A DNA stretch of 64,000 bases from Euphorbia lathyris (GCF_963576675.1 NC_088917.1:19868001-19932000); one strand, 5' to 3'. Counted from the stretch's first letter, positions 33,788 to 44,246 are shown. A program made the numbers and translations. Notes: generated by a model not told the origin, from the letters alone.

Positions 33788-33930
33788 TTTTTTTTAAAAA
33801 TTTTTTTTGCGCACAATGCGCTTACATTAAAGAAGAAAGAAAAATCCCCACCAGACCCGGATGTGATTCGAACCCATAACCTCCCAAGGCATAGGTAAGC
33901 TCTCAACCACTAGGCTAAGAGCTTCACCAC
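33788..33930 (-). mobile_element. tRNA-derived SINE with 17-bp TSD
   Basis: On the - strand the element starts with a tRNA-like head: box A-like tagcctagtgg and box B gggttcgaatc, spaced as in a tRNA promoter, then a short body and a 3' end with aaaattttt and A-rich tail (T-rich on the + strand at 33788-33808). It is flanked by the perfect duplication tagaaaaaaaagatact (33771-33787 and 33931-33947). The perfect long TSD indicates a fairly recent insertion by LINE machinery. Confidence 0.88.
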
Positions 33931-34550
33931 TAGAAAAAAAAGATACTTGTTTATTTATAAGAAAAATAATATATTCTGATATAAGTAATTAAAAAATTAT
34001 AATTCAAAAGTACACTAGAAAAGTTTGAATCTGCATCTTTAATATCATAAATAATAATAGAGTAATAATAGACGATTTGAAACTGTTTTTGGCACAATGA
34101 CGAGAAATACACTCCATCTAGAATCGACTTCATAATCTTCTATTGAGTCAGATGTAGTTGATAATAGATAAAATGCTGATGTTAATCCACAATGAAAACA
34201 TGATAACACTCGTATAGAAAAACATGTGATAACTGTCCATAGAGGGAACATACTATAACCACTCATAAGGAACAAAAAAAATACAAATAAAGAAAACCAC
34301 AAAATCTACTATATTATATCAATAAAAAAACTAATTAATAAAAAAACAAAACACAGAAAAAAAAAATATCTTCCAACTAAACCGGGACAAAATCCTTAAA
34401 ACTTGAATAAAGAACATGAAAGTAGTTTTTTTTATAACTAGATTTAGTCTCAACCTGTAGAATATTGTGATCATCTTTATTCACCTTAATCTGAAAATTA
34501 AATTTTAAAATAAGGTTTAAAAAATAGTTTAATTATCTCTATTGATGCTA

Positions 34551-34573
34551 TTATATATATATATATATATATA
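34551..34573. repeat. (TA)n microsatellite
   Basis: Uninterrupted alternating TA of about 23 bases, 100 bp upstream of the Tat element. Confidence 0.9.
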
Positions 34574-34673
34574 AAAGTCCTCAACGGTATGAACCCATAT
34601 CATTGGATCAATATATCATAACTCCTTAATAAATACACATCATGTTTTTCTCTCCTTAATTAATATATTAAAC

Positions 34674-35158
34674 TGATAACATCGTGATATTAATCAGAGG
34701 ACTAAAAGGGATATTCACCTCAGGAACGCCGCGTAATGATCCCCAAAGGGGAGCTGGCAGGCGGATCTCCACGGATCTGTTCTGAGAGATCCGCTGGCGG
34801 ACCTATGAGGCGAATCTCTTCATTCACCTGATTCGCCACTATAACGGCTGGCCGCCGACTTGGCCATAATGATCATTAATGAGTAATCAATTAGCTAACT
34901 GTCAGGTTAGAGATAACCTGTAACCGCCATTAATGGAGCATTAATGGAGACCTTCTAGTTACCTGAAGGTTACAACTTCACAGCTATATAAAGCCTGATT
35001 TCCTAGGTTATCAAGGTACACATTCTTACAACCTTTGTCAATTCAGTTTGTTTCCTTGAATCATCTTACTGACTTTGGCATCGGAGCTTCCCCCCGTCGA
35101 ACCCAACGACGCCCCCCACAGGGACGGACGTTGACCAGAATTTTGCTTCCCGTTATCA
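34674..35158 (+). repeat. 5' LTR of the Tat element
   Basis: 485 bp, TGATAAC...GTTATCA. A TATA-like tatataaa lies at 34985-34992 within cagctatataaagcc and should direct transcription start a few tens of bases later. The LTR has repeated ggcggatc/gatccgc words (34760-34800). Confidence 0.93.
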
Positions 35159-35160
35159 AT

Positions 35161-35177
35161 TGGTGCGGTGATCGTGG
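35161..35177 (+). other. Primer-binding-site position of the Tat element
   Basis: Two bases after the 5' LTR the sequence reads tggtgcggtgatcgtgg, where the PBS is expected. I could not match it with confidence to a specific tRNA 3' end. Confidence 0.5.
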
Positions 35178-35221
35178 AATCCTTGACCAAGCAAAGGGTT
35201 TTTCGTTCACACTAAAAAACT

Positions 35222-35494
35222 ATGACAAACGGAGATCAAAATCCCTCCTCAGGGATTGAAACACCATTAGTTACACCATCTAGTTCTGGTCGCACTGATT
35301 CTACTGCTCCTGCAACGCACGTCGAAAATAGTATGCCTCCAGATGCTTTCATCAATATGTGTGCCCAAGCAATTGGAGAACGGTTTGGAACCGAGACGGG
35401 GAATCGCCTGCGGTCATTTATGACCCTCCCTCCACATTGGAGCATGGCATCCACATCGGCCGTATCACCAGAGGAGCTTTCGCCAAACTCATGA
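35222..35494 (+). pseudogene. Truncated gag N-terminus of the Tat element
   Basis: An open frame from ATG 35222 with a Ser/Thr-rich N-terminus (TPSSSGRTDSTAPATHV) and FINMCAQAIGERFGTETGNR is what remains of gag. It lies where gag starts in Tat elements, but gag of these elements is normally several hundred residues with a zinc knuckle; here the gag core, the knuckle and the protease active site are absent and sequence passes within about 250 bp into the protease C-terminal part in another frame (junction near 35440-35475). The deletion is the reason the element is defective. Confidence 0.65.
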
Positions 35495-38400
35495 TTGATC
35501 CCGTTCAAGTAGAACCAACTGTGGTCGATATCTTGGGAGTGACGGGACATACTATCCAAACAAAAGGCCAAGTCACTCTGGATTGTGAGCTTGCAGATGA
35601 TGATCAAGTCTGGAGGGGTGATCTGGAATTTTCTGTCTTGGATGGTCAGTTAGCTTACAATATCATCCTCGGACGGCCCTTTATCTCCGAAGTTGCAGCC
35701 CTTATCTCCATACGCCACTTAATACTTTACATTCCCACGGCCAAGGGAGGTGTAATGATCAGAGGTAGCCAAAAGGTGGCTCAGGAGACATATTCGGCAT
35801 CACTAATGATTCGCCCACAATCTAAAGAGGAAGACGAAGAGGAGCACGTCACAATGGCCTTGGGCGAGACCAAAATGTACCTTATGGTGGATGAAAAGCA
35901 AGTGCGAATGGCTAAAGGGCTCAAAGGTGAAATTAAGAATGCAATCACTAAAGTGCTCTGTGAGGCGGAAGATGTCTTCGCATGGAAGGATGAAATTCTC
36001 CCAGGAATCAGTCCAGACGTGATCACTCACAAGCTCAACATTCATAAAGATGCAGTTCCCGTGGCTCAGAAACGGAGAAATCATGGCCCGAAAAGGCAGA
36101 AGGTGATAGAAGAAAAGATCACCAAACTCCAGCGGGCGGATGCCATTGAGGAGGTGCTTTACACACAGTGGTTGGCGAACGTCGTTTTGGTGAAAAAAGC
36201 AGGCGGATCTTACCGCATGTGCATCGACTTTACGGATCTCAACAAAGCTTGCCCCAAAGACAACTATCCTTTGCCATGTATTGATATGCTTGTAGACGGA
36301 ACCGCCGGTCACGCCATGTACTCCTTTACTGATGTGAAGTCAAGTTATCATCAGATCCCCATGGAGCCCTCAGATAGAATCAAGACCTCGTTCGTAACAC
36401 ACCAAGCCACTTATTGTTTCAAAGTTATGCCCTTTGGGCTTAAGAACGCAGGTGCAACTTATCAGAGGATGATGAACAAGATATTCGCGGATAGTAAAGG
36501 GGATAACTATTCTGTCTATGTGGATGACATGATCATCAAAAGTACGACCATAGAAAAGCATGCGGATGATATAAAGGAGGTACTGGACATACTCCGACGC
36601 CACAACATTAAGCTGAACCCGGAGAAGTGCACTTTTGGTGCGACGTATGGAAAATTCTTAGGGTTCATGATCAGCGAAAAAGGAGTTAGCCCAAATCCTG
36701 ACAAGGTTAAGGCTGTCCTAGAAATGCAAGCACCACGGAATATCAGAGAAGTACAACGCCTTAATGGGCGTATCATAGCCTTGGGTAGGTTTATCTCTTG
36801 TTCAGCTCGCATATGTCAGCCCTTTTACGAGGTCATTAAGAAGCAAAAGGCATTCGAGTGGAATGAGGATTGTGAAAGAGCCTTCGAAGGAATCAAGCGG
36901 TTCCTCACGGAGCCACCCATGATGAGTCGACCTTTGAAAGGAGAGGACCTCTACATGTATGTATCAGTTACGGATAAAGCCGTGTGCACGGTCATGATAC
37001 AAGAGAAGGATGGCCAGCAATTTCCGATTTATTATGTGAGCAAGATTCTGAAAGACGCTGAAACCAGATATTCCAAACTTGATAAAATGGCACTGGCTGT
37101 TGTCACCACGGCAGTCCGCCTTAGGCCATATTTTCAGGCGCATACTGTAGTGGTTCGAACAAATATACCAATGAGAAATGTGTTGCAGAAACCAGACACT
37201 TCGGGAAGATTGATGGAATGGGCAATCCGCCTGGGCGAATTTGATGTAAGATATGAAAGGAGGCCAGCTTTAAAGAGTCAGGTCCTGGCGGACTTTGTGA
37301 ATGAATTCACTGATGAAGGGATGGATCATCCCAAGCCTCCAATAGAGGAATGGACAATGTACACCGACGGTGCTTCCTCGGCGGATGGAGCTGGTGTAGG
37401 CGTTGTGATCAAGGGTCCCCAATACATAAAATTACGGTACGCAGCAAAATTAAATTTCCATGCAACTAATAATGCCGCTGAATATGAAGCTCTAATATTG
37501 GGATTGCGCTTACTCAAAGAAATCACTCCTGAGCGGATTGTGCTCTATAGTGATTCCAAACTAATGGTCAACCAAGTAATCAAGAATTACGAGGTGAAAG
37601 ACGAGGTTCTGGCCAAATACGTAGCAGAAGTCAAAAAATTGCTGGATCACCTTGAGACTAAAGAAACTAAATGGGAACTAATTCATGTGCCAAGGGAGTC
37701 CAACACAGAGGCGGATCATTTGGCCAAAATGGCTTCTTGTGACGAGAACTGGACAGATCCGGATTGTCCCTTCGAAGTTAAAATAGCTCTAGCCTTCGCC
37801 TCAGAGGAAGTATCCATACTCACAACAGTAGAAGATGATTGGATATCGGTCATCCGCCAATATCTGCTAAATGGAACCTTACCTGAGGACAAAGAAGAGG
37901 CACGGCGGATAGTTAGGAGAGCGGCTTATTTCTCCATGATCAATGACGGCCTTTACAGAAAATCCTTTAGCCATCCCTGGTTGAAGTGCATTCTGCCGGA
38001 AGAGGGACAACAAATCCTCAAGGAGCTACATGAGGGATCATGTGGGGCTCATGAAGCATCCGCCGCCATCTTGAAGAAATCCAGGTTAGCGGGTTTCTAC
38101 TGGCCCACGGCTGAATTGGATGCCCAAAAATTGGTAGAATCTTGTCACAGTTGCCAGATTCATGCGAATGAATCACATACTGCCAAACATATCCATAGGC
38201 CAATCATAGAAGGATGTTCGTTCGCCCTCTGGGGAATAGACATTGTTGGCCCATTTCCTCCTACTCGCCGACATAGGAGGTATGTGGTAGTGGCGGTAGA
38301 CCATTTCACCAAATGGGTAGAAGCCGAAGCTGTTTCCTCCATTACTGCAGAACGAATGGTGGAATTCGTCAAAGACAACATCGTAGGAAGATACGGTGTT

Positions 38401-39081
38401 CCACATACCATCATCACCGATAATGGAACACAGTTCAACTGTGGCGAATTCAAAGCTTTCTGTGAAGGGTTGGGCATCCTGAACAGATTCGCCTCCGTTT
38501 ATTATCCCCAGTCCAACGGAATGACTGAAGTTACCAATCGAACGATCATAAAGGGGATAAAGAAGAGATTGGGAAAGCATGACAAGAAGTGGGCGGACCA
38601 GCTGACAAGCATTCTATGGGCTTATCGCACCACCCCAAGGACGGCCACAGGGGAAACACCATTCGCCCTATCTCATAGTGTCGAAGTCGTGATCCCAGTC
38701 AAAATACAGGTCCCCAGTGATAGAGTGGCCTTTTATTGTGAAGAGGACAATGGTAAACGGCTAAGGGAGAATCTAGATCAGATAGAAGATCGCAGGGACC
38801 AATCCTATGTGCGCATGGCGGCATATAAACAGCGGATCGCAGCTTACCATGATAAAAACGCCAAGCTTGTGGATCTAAATATGGGTGATCTTGTGCTCCA
38901 AAAGGCTGACAAAGTCCAGTCTCGAGAAGGTAAGGGCAAGTTAAGGCTCAACTGGACGGGTCCATACCAGATAGTGGACAAAATTGGATTCGCCACATTT
39001 AAAATTCAAGACATGGAGGGCAATACATTGCCACGCACATGGAACCTCCAAAATCTCCGCAAATATTTTGTCAGAAAATGA
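35359..39081 (+). CDS. Tat pol: partial protease, RT, RNase H, integrase
   Basis: The frame is open for 1240 codons. The ATG at 35359 only opens the frame; authentic pol sequence starts near 35470. Protease C-terminal part: LAYNIILGRPFI and GGVMIRGSQK; its catalytic Asp region is missing. Reverse transcriptase: MYSFTDVKSSYHQIP, MPFGLKNAGATYQRMM and the catalytic YVDD (residue ~387). RNase H: YTDGASS (668), NAAEYEAL, YSDSKLMV, EADHLAK, all four acidic residues kept. Integrase: HHCC zinc finger (HEGSCGAH ... CHSCQ), the core acidic residues in WGIDIVGP, TDNGTQF (1020) and EVTNRTI, and a C-terminal WTGPYQI...NLRKYF. The enzymes copy the RNA template to DNA and insert it. The lineage is Tat by sequence style and by the antisense gene downstream. 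Confidence 0.93.
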   Translation: MCPSNWRTVWNRDGESPAVIYDPPSTLEHGIHIGRITRGAFAKLMIDPVQVEPTVVDILGVTGHTIQTKGQVTLDCELADDDQVWRGDLEFSVLDGQLAYNIILGRPFISEVAALISIRHLILYIPTAKGGVMIRGSQKVAQETYSASLMIRPQSKEEDEEEHVTMALGETKMYLMVDEKQVRMAKGLKGEIKNAITKVLCEAEDVFAWKDEILPGISPDVITHKLNIHKDAVPVAQKRRNHGPKRQKVIEEKITKLQRADAIEEVLYTQWLANVVLVKKAGGSYRMCIDFTDLNKACPKDNYPLPCIDMLVDGTAGHAMYSFTDVKSSYHQIPMEPSDRIKTSFVTHQATYCFKVMPFGLKNAGATYQRMMNKIFADSKGDNYSVYVDDMIIKSTTIEKHADDIKEVLDILRRHNIKLNPEKCTFGATYGKFLGFMISEKGVSPNPDKVKAVLEMQAPRNIREVQRLNGRIIALGRFISCSARICQPFYEVIKKQKAFEWNEDCERAFEGIKRFLTEPPMMSRPLKGEDLYMYVSVTDKAVCTVMIQEKDGQQFPIYYVSKILKDAETRYSKLDKMALAVVTTAVRLRPYFQAHTVVVRTNIPMRNVLQKPDTSGRLMEWAIRLGEFDVRYERRPALKSQVLADFVNEFTDEGMDHPKPPIEEWTMYTDGASSADGAGVGVVIKGPQYIKLRYAAKLNFHATNNAAEYEALILGLRLLKEITPERIVLYSDSKLMVNQVIKNYEVKDEVLAKYVAEVKKLLDHLETKETKWELIHVPRESNTEADHLAKMASCDENWTDPDCPFEVKIALAFASEEVSILTTVEDDWISVIRQYLLNGTLPEDKEEARRIVRRAAYFSMINDGLYRKSFSHPWLKCILPEEGQQILKELHEGSCGAHEASAAILKKSRLAGFYWPTAELDAQKLVESCHSCQIHANESHTAKHIHRPIIEGCSFALWGIDIVGPFPPTRRHRRYVVVAVDHFTKWVEAEAVSSITAERMVEFVKDNIVGRYGVPHTIITDNGTQFNCGEFKAFCEGLGILNRFASVYYPQSNGMTEVTNRTIIKGIKKRLGKHDKKWADQLTSILWAYRTTPRTATGETPFALSHSVEVVIPVKIQVPSDRVAFYCEEDNGKRLRENLDQIEDRRDQSYVRMAAYKQRIAAYHDKNAKLVDLNMGDLVLQKADKVQSREGKGKLRLNWTGPYQIVDKIGFATFKIQDMEGNTLPRTWNLQNLRKYFVRK

Positions 39082-39719
39082 AGTGTACACATGGTCTTGA
39101 GTACTCTTTTTCCTTTAATAAGCTTTTTTCCCATGTGGTTTTTCTTATTAAAGGTTTTAACGAGGCTCACCTATAAGACCTACTTGCTGTAATAAGGCAT
39201 TTCTCCCATTAATAAACATCATTTGTCTATTATCTATGTTCTTTTTATCGTTTATTGCAGCAATATCAATATTCCAGTCTTAAAAGGAAGGGGGCACCCA
39301 ACGCTCTCCACATTTACAATGTATCGCTATCTTATAGCTATGTTCTTTTCGCCTTAAAGACATAAGAGAATCAATCTTATGTGCGGATCCGTCTCTAAGC
39401 GGATCCCAATCTCCAATAGAGTTAAAACGATCCTTGGACGCAAGGTCTTTACACTCTTATCCTTCCCAGAGAAGGATTCACAAGTCCTACGGGCGGATCA
39501 CTTCACCTCAAAGATAGGTAGCAAATTAATCCCCTGGGCAGCTTTACTTCCTCTATAAGGAATAGAACAGCTTCTAACCTTCACAAAGGTTTATACAATG
39601 GAGTATGGCTGGCCACCTACTCCAAATCCTAGATGCCTATATATTTCCTTACGCAAATGTAAAGGTAAAATAACATAGCTTCCATAAAGGGTTAAAACAA
39701 ATTGTACTTAAAGGCGTTT
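39082..39719. other. Spacer between pol and the antisense gene of the Tat element
   Basis: About 640 bases without an open frame of note. It must hold the 3' ends of both convergent transcription units. Words built on ggcggatc, also present in the LTR, recur at 39384-39410 and 39492-39500. Confidence 0.5.
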
Positions 39720-42044
39720 TTACAATATCACAAATAAAAACAAACTAAGTAACAATGGGGCATCCTCCTTTGCGCTTTCCTTGCTCACGGCGCTTGCTTG
39801 GGGATCTTCCTTCTCCACATCCACAGATACGCCAGCCGGAGATACCTCCTTATCCACAGAGGATATGGGGCCAAGGGGAAGAGTCTGGTCAGGAATCGGA
39901 CCTTCATCCGCCTTAAGGGGCACCTCCTCAAGCTCATCTAACGTGACAGTAGTGGACGGCATGGTTTCCTCCATAGGCCCCTTCATCCATCTCCGCACAT
40001 AATAACGGAGGTACTCCTTAGCATTTGACATTTTGTCGAATTTCGCCACATCCTCTGGTTCAGGGACGGCGAATTGCGGATCTGTGAAATTAGTCTCAGG
40101 ATGCGCTAGCGAGAAGTACACCATGAGCATTTCGCCGTAATAAAAGGCTTGCTCACCCGTCATATATTCAGCTTCTCTAAGGGCATCCTCGTGGCTTTTG
40201 GCATCAGACACTATCTTTGCCTTTAACTTCTCAATTTCTGCGTCCCTAAGAACCAAGGCGGCCAAGGCGGAAGCGAGGTTGGCATTAGCGGAAGCAAGGT
40301 TTGCATTAACAGAAGCGATATTCGCATTGGCTTCCGCTACCTCTTTCTCTAACTTCTCGATAGTTGCCTTATCCGCCACGTTTTGGAGGAGTTCTGTTTC
40401 CATGGTACGTATGCGAGAATACAACTGCCAAAAACAAACAATTCAGTCAAAAGGCAAAAGAGAATGAAGGACCAGTATTTTCCGCAAAACGAAATCCTTG
40501 CTAAAGGAACTCACCATGAGGAGCTCCGTTTTCCCCTTTTGCGCATGAATGGAACCAGGAATCTGGTTATGGTTCCTCTGCACTTCTCCCACCTGACCCA
40601 AGGCCTCATCCAAATCGTTTAGAATGGATTCATTCTCGAAAGAACCTTGGGCTCCAAATTTGGCGGACCAGTATCCACCAATATCGGGCTTCGCCGTCTA
40701 CACAAACGTTCGAGGGTCAGAACTCAAGTCCAAAACTTGATGAACAAATAAAGATCAAAGGTAACTTACCTGTGCAATCTCCCCAGCAGGCTTGGCGGAC
40801 CTCAGGGCATCCGCCATAAGCTTAAGACCTCTAGTGGTGTTAGGCTTCCTCCTCTTTAGTGGCAGCTCAACCACTGTTTCTGCAGGACGTTTTCCAGTAT
40901 CCGCTTGGGGATTCGCTGCTTGATCTTTCTTGCGTGCTTCAGCCTCCAGAAACTTCTTACGCTTCTCTGCAAGAGCATGATTGGCCTTAGATAAACCGCT
41001 GCCAAAGAAAACATTAAAGTAATCAAAGTTCACGAAGAAATGAAAGGTACCTTGGTCAAATTGCGTAATCTTTGAGTAAATGAATTGATACCCTTCCCGA
41101 CGAATCAATGGAATATCACTCATCATGAAAGCTAAGGCATCCGCGTATGTCCATGCATCCGCCTTGATCTGCTTCATGAGCTCCGCCACCTTCTCATCAC
41201 TATCCATTAAAATTTTCATATCGCCCGCCATATGTAACGGCCTGGGATTCCAAAATGAAGGAAAACCCAGTGGTTCGCCATCTTTTATCTTCACATAAAA
41301 GAATCTCTCATCCCAGCAATGAACATTGGACATTTTGTCACTAAAGGGCGAATACACTCCGAATTTGGCGAACGAAAGATAAGATTCGGACTTCCGTTTT
41401 GATGGTTTGTGAAAAGCTCTAAAGATACGACCCGTATATACCACTCCTAAATTTGAGGCGAGGTAGCAGTCTAAAGCGATATCCAACCAGCAGTTGGGAT
41501 GTAGCTGGCTGACCGTGATGTCGAAGTAGGAGAGGATGTCCGCCATCATCTTGGGAAGAGGGAGTCGGAACCCTCTCTCCACGTGGCTACAGTATACTGT
41601 AAGGAAACCACTAGGCGGACAGGAAGGACGTTGATGAGATGCGGCAAGCTGAGTTTCATAGTTCTTGATCCAGGGAAAGCGATTCGCCAGATCCGCTAGA
41701 TCCGCAGCGCTCATACGAGACGGAGTAGACTCCGCTCGGGGATTCTTTTTCTTAGGAGGAATTGAGGAAGAGGCCATAGTCCCCGGAAACCACCTAGATG
41801 CACCGGCCGGAGCGGCGCCGGAGACAGAAGTAAAAAGAGTCGGGTTCCTAGTGGAACGAGTTTGGTAATGATTACGCGCCGAGTTACTAAACCCAGCTAA
41901 ATCAGAGTTAATCGTGCCCTCGGAAGAAGAAGAGTTCTCCGATGACGAAGTAGTCCAACTAAAATCGACTTCTATTTCGGGAGAAGAGGTTGAATTAAAA
42001 AGTTCTGAAGTTGATCTAGAAGATGAAGACGAACTTCTAAACAT
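39720..42044 (-). CDS. Antisense accessory gene (aORF) of the Tat element
   Basis: On the - strand an inferred three-exon gene: 42044-40770, 40697-40515 and 40424-39720 (stop), phase-0 GT-AG junctions, 720 residues. Residues 1-110 are Ser-rich. Residues ~143-255 (GFLTVYCSHVERGFRLPLP, SQLHPNCW, DERFFYVKI) resemble the 'putative gypsy type transposon' domain found in plant Tat accessory proteins. A basic LPLKRRKPN near 400 could be a nuclear signal. The third exon has a coiled coil with heptad-like ANANLAS repeats (40330-40270) and an acidic C-terminus. A T-rich 52-base stretch (40999-41050) also looks intron-like, but removing it would break the frame. Antisense extra genes between pol and the 3' LTR are known in Tat/Retand elements; their function is unknown. 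Exon borders are inferred from sequence only. Confidence 0.8.
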
Positions 42045-42325
42045 CCAGAGAAAAGTTAAACAAAAGAAAATAAACTTACATGAGAAATCGGAAGCTTGAT
42101 GCGAAACTCTGGAAAATTCCTGGAAAAAGCTTCGAGCAATGGAGTAAAAATGAAGAAGTGAAGACGAAAGGGAAAGCGAGAGAGGAAGAAGAAAGTTTTC
42201 TCCTTCCTAGGATAGTGTGTCCACTACACGTGTCATTCATCCATTGGCATTGAACAGTGTGCTCATTAATACAGGTGTTTATGACGGCGTGCGGAAGATC
42301 AAAAGCCCTAAAGGACTTTAAGGGC

Positions 42326-42341
42326 ATTTTGGGGGGGCTTC
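42326..42341 (+). other. Polypurine tract of the Tat element
   Basis: attttgggggggcttc immediately precedes the 3' LTR and would prime plus-strand synthesis. Confidence 0.75.
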
Positions 42342-42826
42342 TGATAACATCGTGATATTAACCAGGGGACTAAAAGGGATATTCACCTCAGGAACGCCGC
42401 GTAATGATCCCCAAAGGGGAGCTGGCAGGCGGATTTCCACGGATCTGTTCTGAGAGATCCGCTGGCGGACCTATGAGGCGAATCTCTTCATTCACCTCAT
42501 TCGCCACTATAACGGCTGGCCGCCGACTTGGCCATAATGATCATTAATGAGTAATCAATTAGCTAACTGCCAGGTTAGAGATAACTCGTAACCGCCATTA
42601 ATAGAGCATTAATGGAGACCTTCTAGTTACCTGAAGGTTACAACTTCACAGCTATATATAGCCTGATTCCCTAGGTTATCAAGGTACACATTCTTACAAC
42701 CTTTGTCAATTCAGTTTGTTTCCTTGAATCATCTTACTGACTTTGGCATCGGAGCTTCCCCCCGTCGAACCCAACGACGCTCCCCACAGGGACGGACGTT
42801 GACCAGAATTTCGCTTCCTGTTATCA
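42342..42826 (+). repeat. 3' LTR of the Tat element
   Basis: 485 bp with the same ends as the 5' LTR and about 13 substitutions. It differs in the TATA region (ctatatatagcc against ctatataaagcc). Followed by the target duplication taaac. Confidence 0.93.
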
Positions 42827-43221
42827 TAAACATAACTTCATGTTTCTCTCTCCTTAATTAATATATTAGACTTTCTCCATATTGAAATTAGTGTTAAATT
42901 ATTGGAATCCTAATTTTAATATTTTTTTTCGTTAAATATCGTTTTTTACAATGTCCTAATTATATGAATCAACAAAAACAAATTATTAAATGCAATAAAG
43001 CTATCCGTATAGAATCTATTCGGATAGAACGTAAAAACAAAATAATTAGTACTAAAGTACGGTGTTGTATATTTTTTTCATTTTTTTATCATTCAATGCA
43101 TTTTTTTCATTTTTTATTATCATTCGATGCATCTGTATATTGTAAATAGGAAGAATTAATAGTATTTTTTTTTAAATATATAAATATTCATTTTTATTTT
43201 TTAACTAATTGATTACTATGG

Positions 43222-43692
43222 TATTCTTAGGGATGCTGGTGGCGCTTGGCTGGCTGGGTTTACCCATAACTTGGGGACGGACTCGTCTTTTTCTGCGGAG
43301 CTCTGTGGTATTCTTTCAGGTATTAAACTTGCCATTCGCATGGGTGTCAAGAGGCTTTCGGTGGAGTCTGATAATTTGGAGGCAATCAACAGGATTTCTG
43401 ATAGCCAGGCTTTTTGTCTTAATAGCCAGAACCTGATCAAGGCTATTTTGAGGCTTCGTCCTGCCTTTGAGGCTCTTAGTTTCTTCCATATTTATAGGGA
43501 GCAAAACCGTGTGGCGGATCGCTTGGCAGCTGCTGGGCATGGGGGGATGCTTGGTGTTACTACCCTTTCTATTCCTCCCTCTTCTCTTTTGTCTACTCTT
43601 CTTGAGGATAGGGTTGGGGTCAGCCTGCCTAGACTGATCCCGGGTTAGGCTTTTTGTTCGTTTGTTTTCCTTTCCTTTTCCTACCAAAAAAA
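43222..43692 (+). mobile_element. 5'-truncated L1-type LINE (RNase H domain) with TSD
   Basis: The open frame continues to the stop at 43646-43648 and encodes an RVT_3-type RNase H: LRDAGGAWLAGF, SSFSAELCGI, VESDNLEAI and NRVADRLAAAGH hold the four acidic positions. After the stop comes a T-rich 3' UTR and the tail ccaaaaaaa. The direct repeat gattactatgg flanks the insert (43211-43221 and 43693-43703). Truncation inside the domain, the A-tail and the TSD identify a retrotransposed LINE end, not a host RNase H gene. Confidence 0.88.
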
Positions 43693-43704
43693 GATTACTA
43701 TGGG

Positions 43705-44237
43705 TCTACTTTTTTCCTTTGACTATAATGTTATTATAATGTATTTATTTTCGTATCAACTTTCACACTTAATTTTTTTTATTAACTTAATTTCACTTTA
43801 TCAAAATAAAAAAATTAATGTTTTAAAATCAATTAAAACCTTAAATTATCAAAATCATTAATTAGGTTCTTGAACTAAGTAAAAATCACTAATTGAGTCT
43901 TCATTCTATAAAAAATTATTAGTTGAACCTTTATCGAAAATCATTCGGTTGAACAGTTTTAGACTCTCTTCTTCAAATCCATTTTGAGCTAACACAGAGA
44001 TCATTACAGTCCATATCAAATAGTAACATTTTCTGATTCTAGGATATGATAAAAACTTAATTAATGATTTTTGCTTAACTCATTGACTTAATTCTAATTG
44101 AAGATTTTGATAGTTTAAAGTCCTAATTGACTTTGAAGTTTTAGTTTAGGGGTCAAATGAGTGTCATGATTTTAATGTTTCAAGACTATCTCTTTTTCTA
44201 ATATTATTATTATTTATCAAAAAAATTATTCATTTAA
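43705..44237. other. AT-rich spacer
   Basis: No gene or repeat end recognised. The sequence contains several imperfect copies of aattaggtcc/aattgagtc-type words but no clear array. Confidence 0.45.
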
Positions 44238-44246
44238 TTATATTTT

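Larger units (their letters stand above)
34674..42826 (+). mobile_element. Ty3/gypsy retrotransposon, Tat type, 8.15 kb
   Basis: The two 485-bp LTRs (34674-35158, 42342-42826) both start TGATAACATCGTG and end GTTATCA; the target duplication taaac is perfect (34669-34673, 42827-42831). I count about 13 differences between the LTRs (2.7%), nearly all transitions, so the insertion is young. Inside are a primer-binding-site position, a gag remnant, an intact RT-RNase H-integrase frame, an antisense gene of the sort known from Tat/Retand elements, and a polypurine tract. Loss of most of gag and of the protease catalytic site means the copy cannot move without help from a relative. Confidence 0.95.

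Noticed and set aside
33837..33930. tRNA gene candidate on the - strand
   Set aside because: A and B boxes are present, but the sequence does not close into a cloverleaf with an acceptor stem, it continues into a SINE body with an A-rich tail, and it is flanked by a 17-bp TSD.
38160..38580. Open frames on the - strand within Tat pol
   Set aside because: They are shadows of the integrase coding sequence; similar shadows at 35236-36312 and 36370-36812 were left out as well.
40999..41050. Fourth intron in the Tat antisense gene
   Set aside because: It has good GT-AG ends and a T-rich interior, but is 52 bases long, so removal would shift the frame and destroy the conserved-looking downstream part; kept as coding with doubt.
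43271..43648. Host RNase H-like gene
   Set aside because: The frame is truncated at its 5' end, has an A-rich tail and sits between an 11-bp duplication, so it is a LINE fragment.
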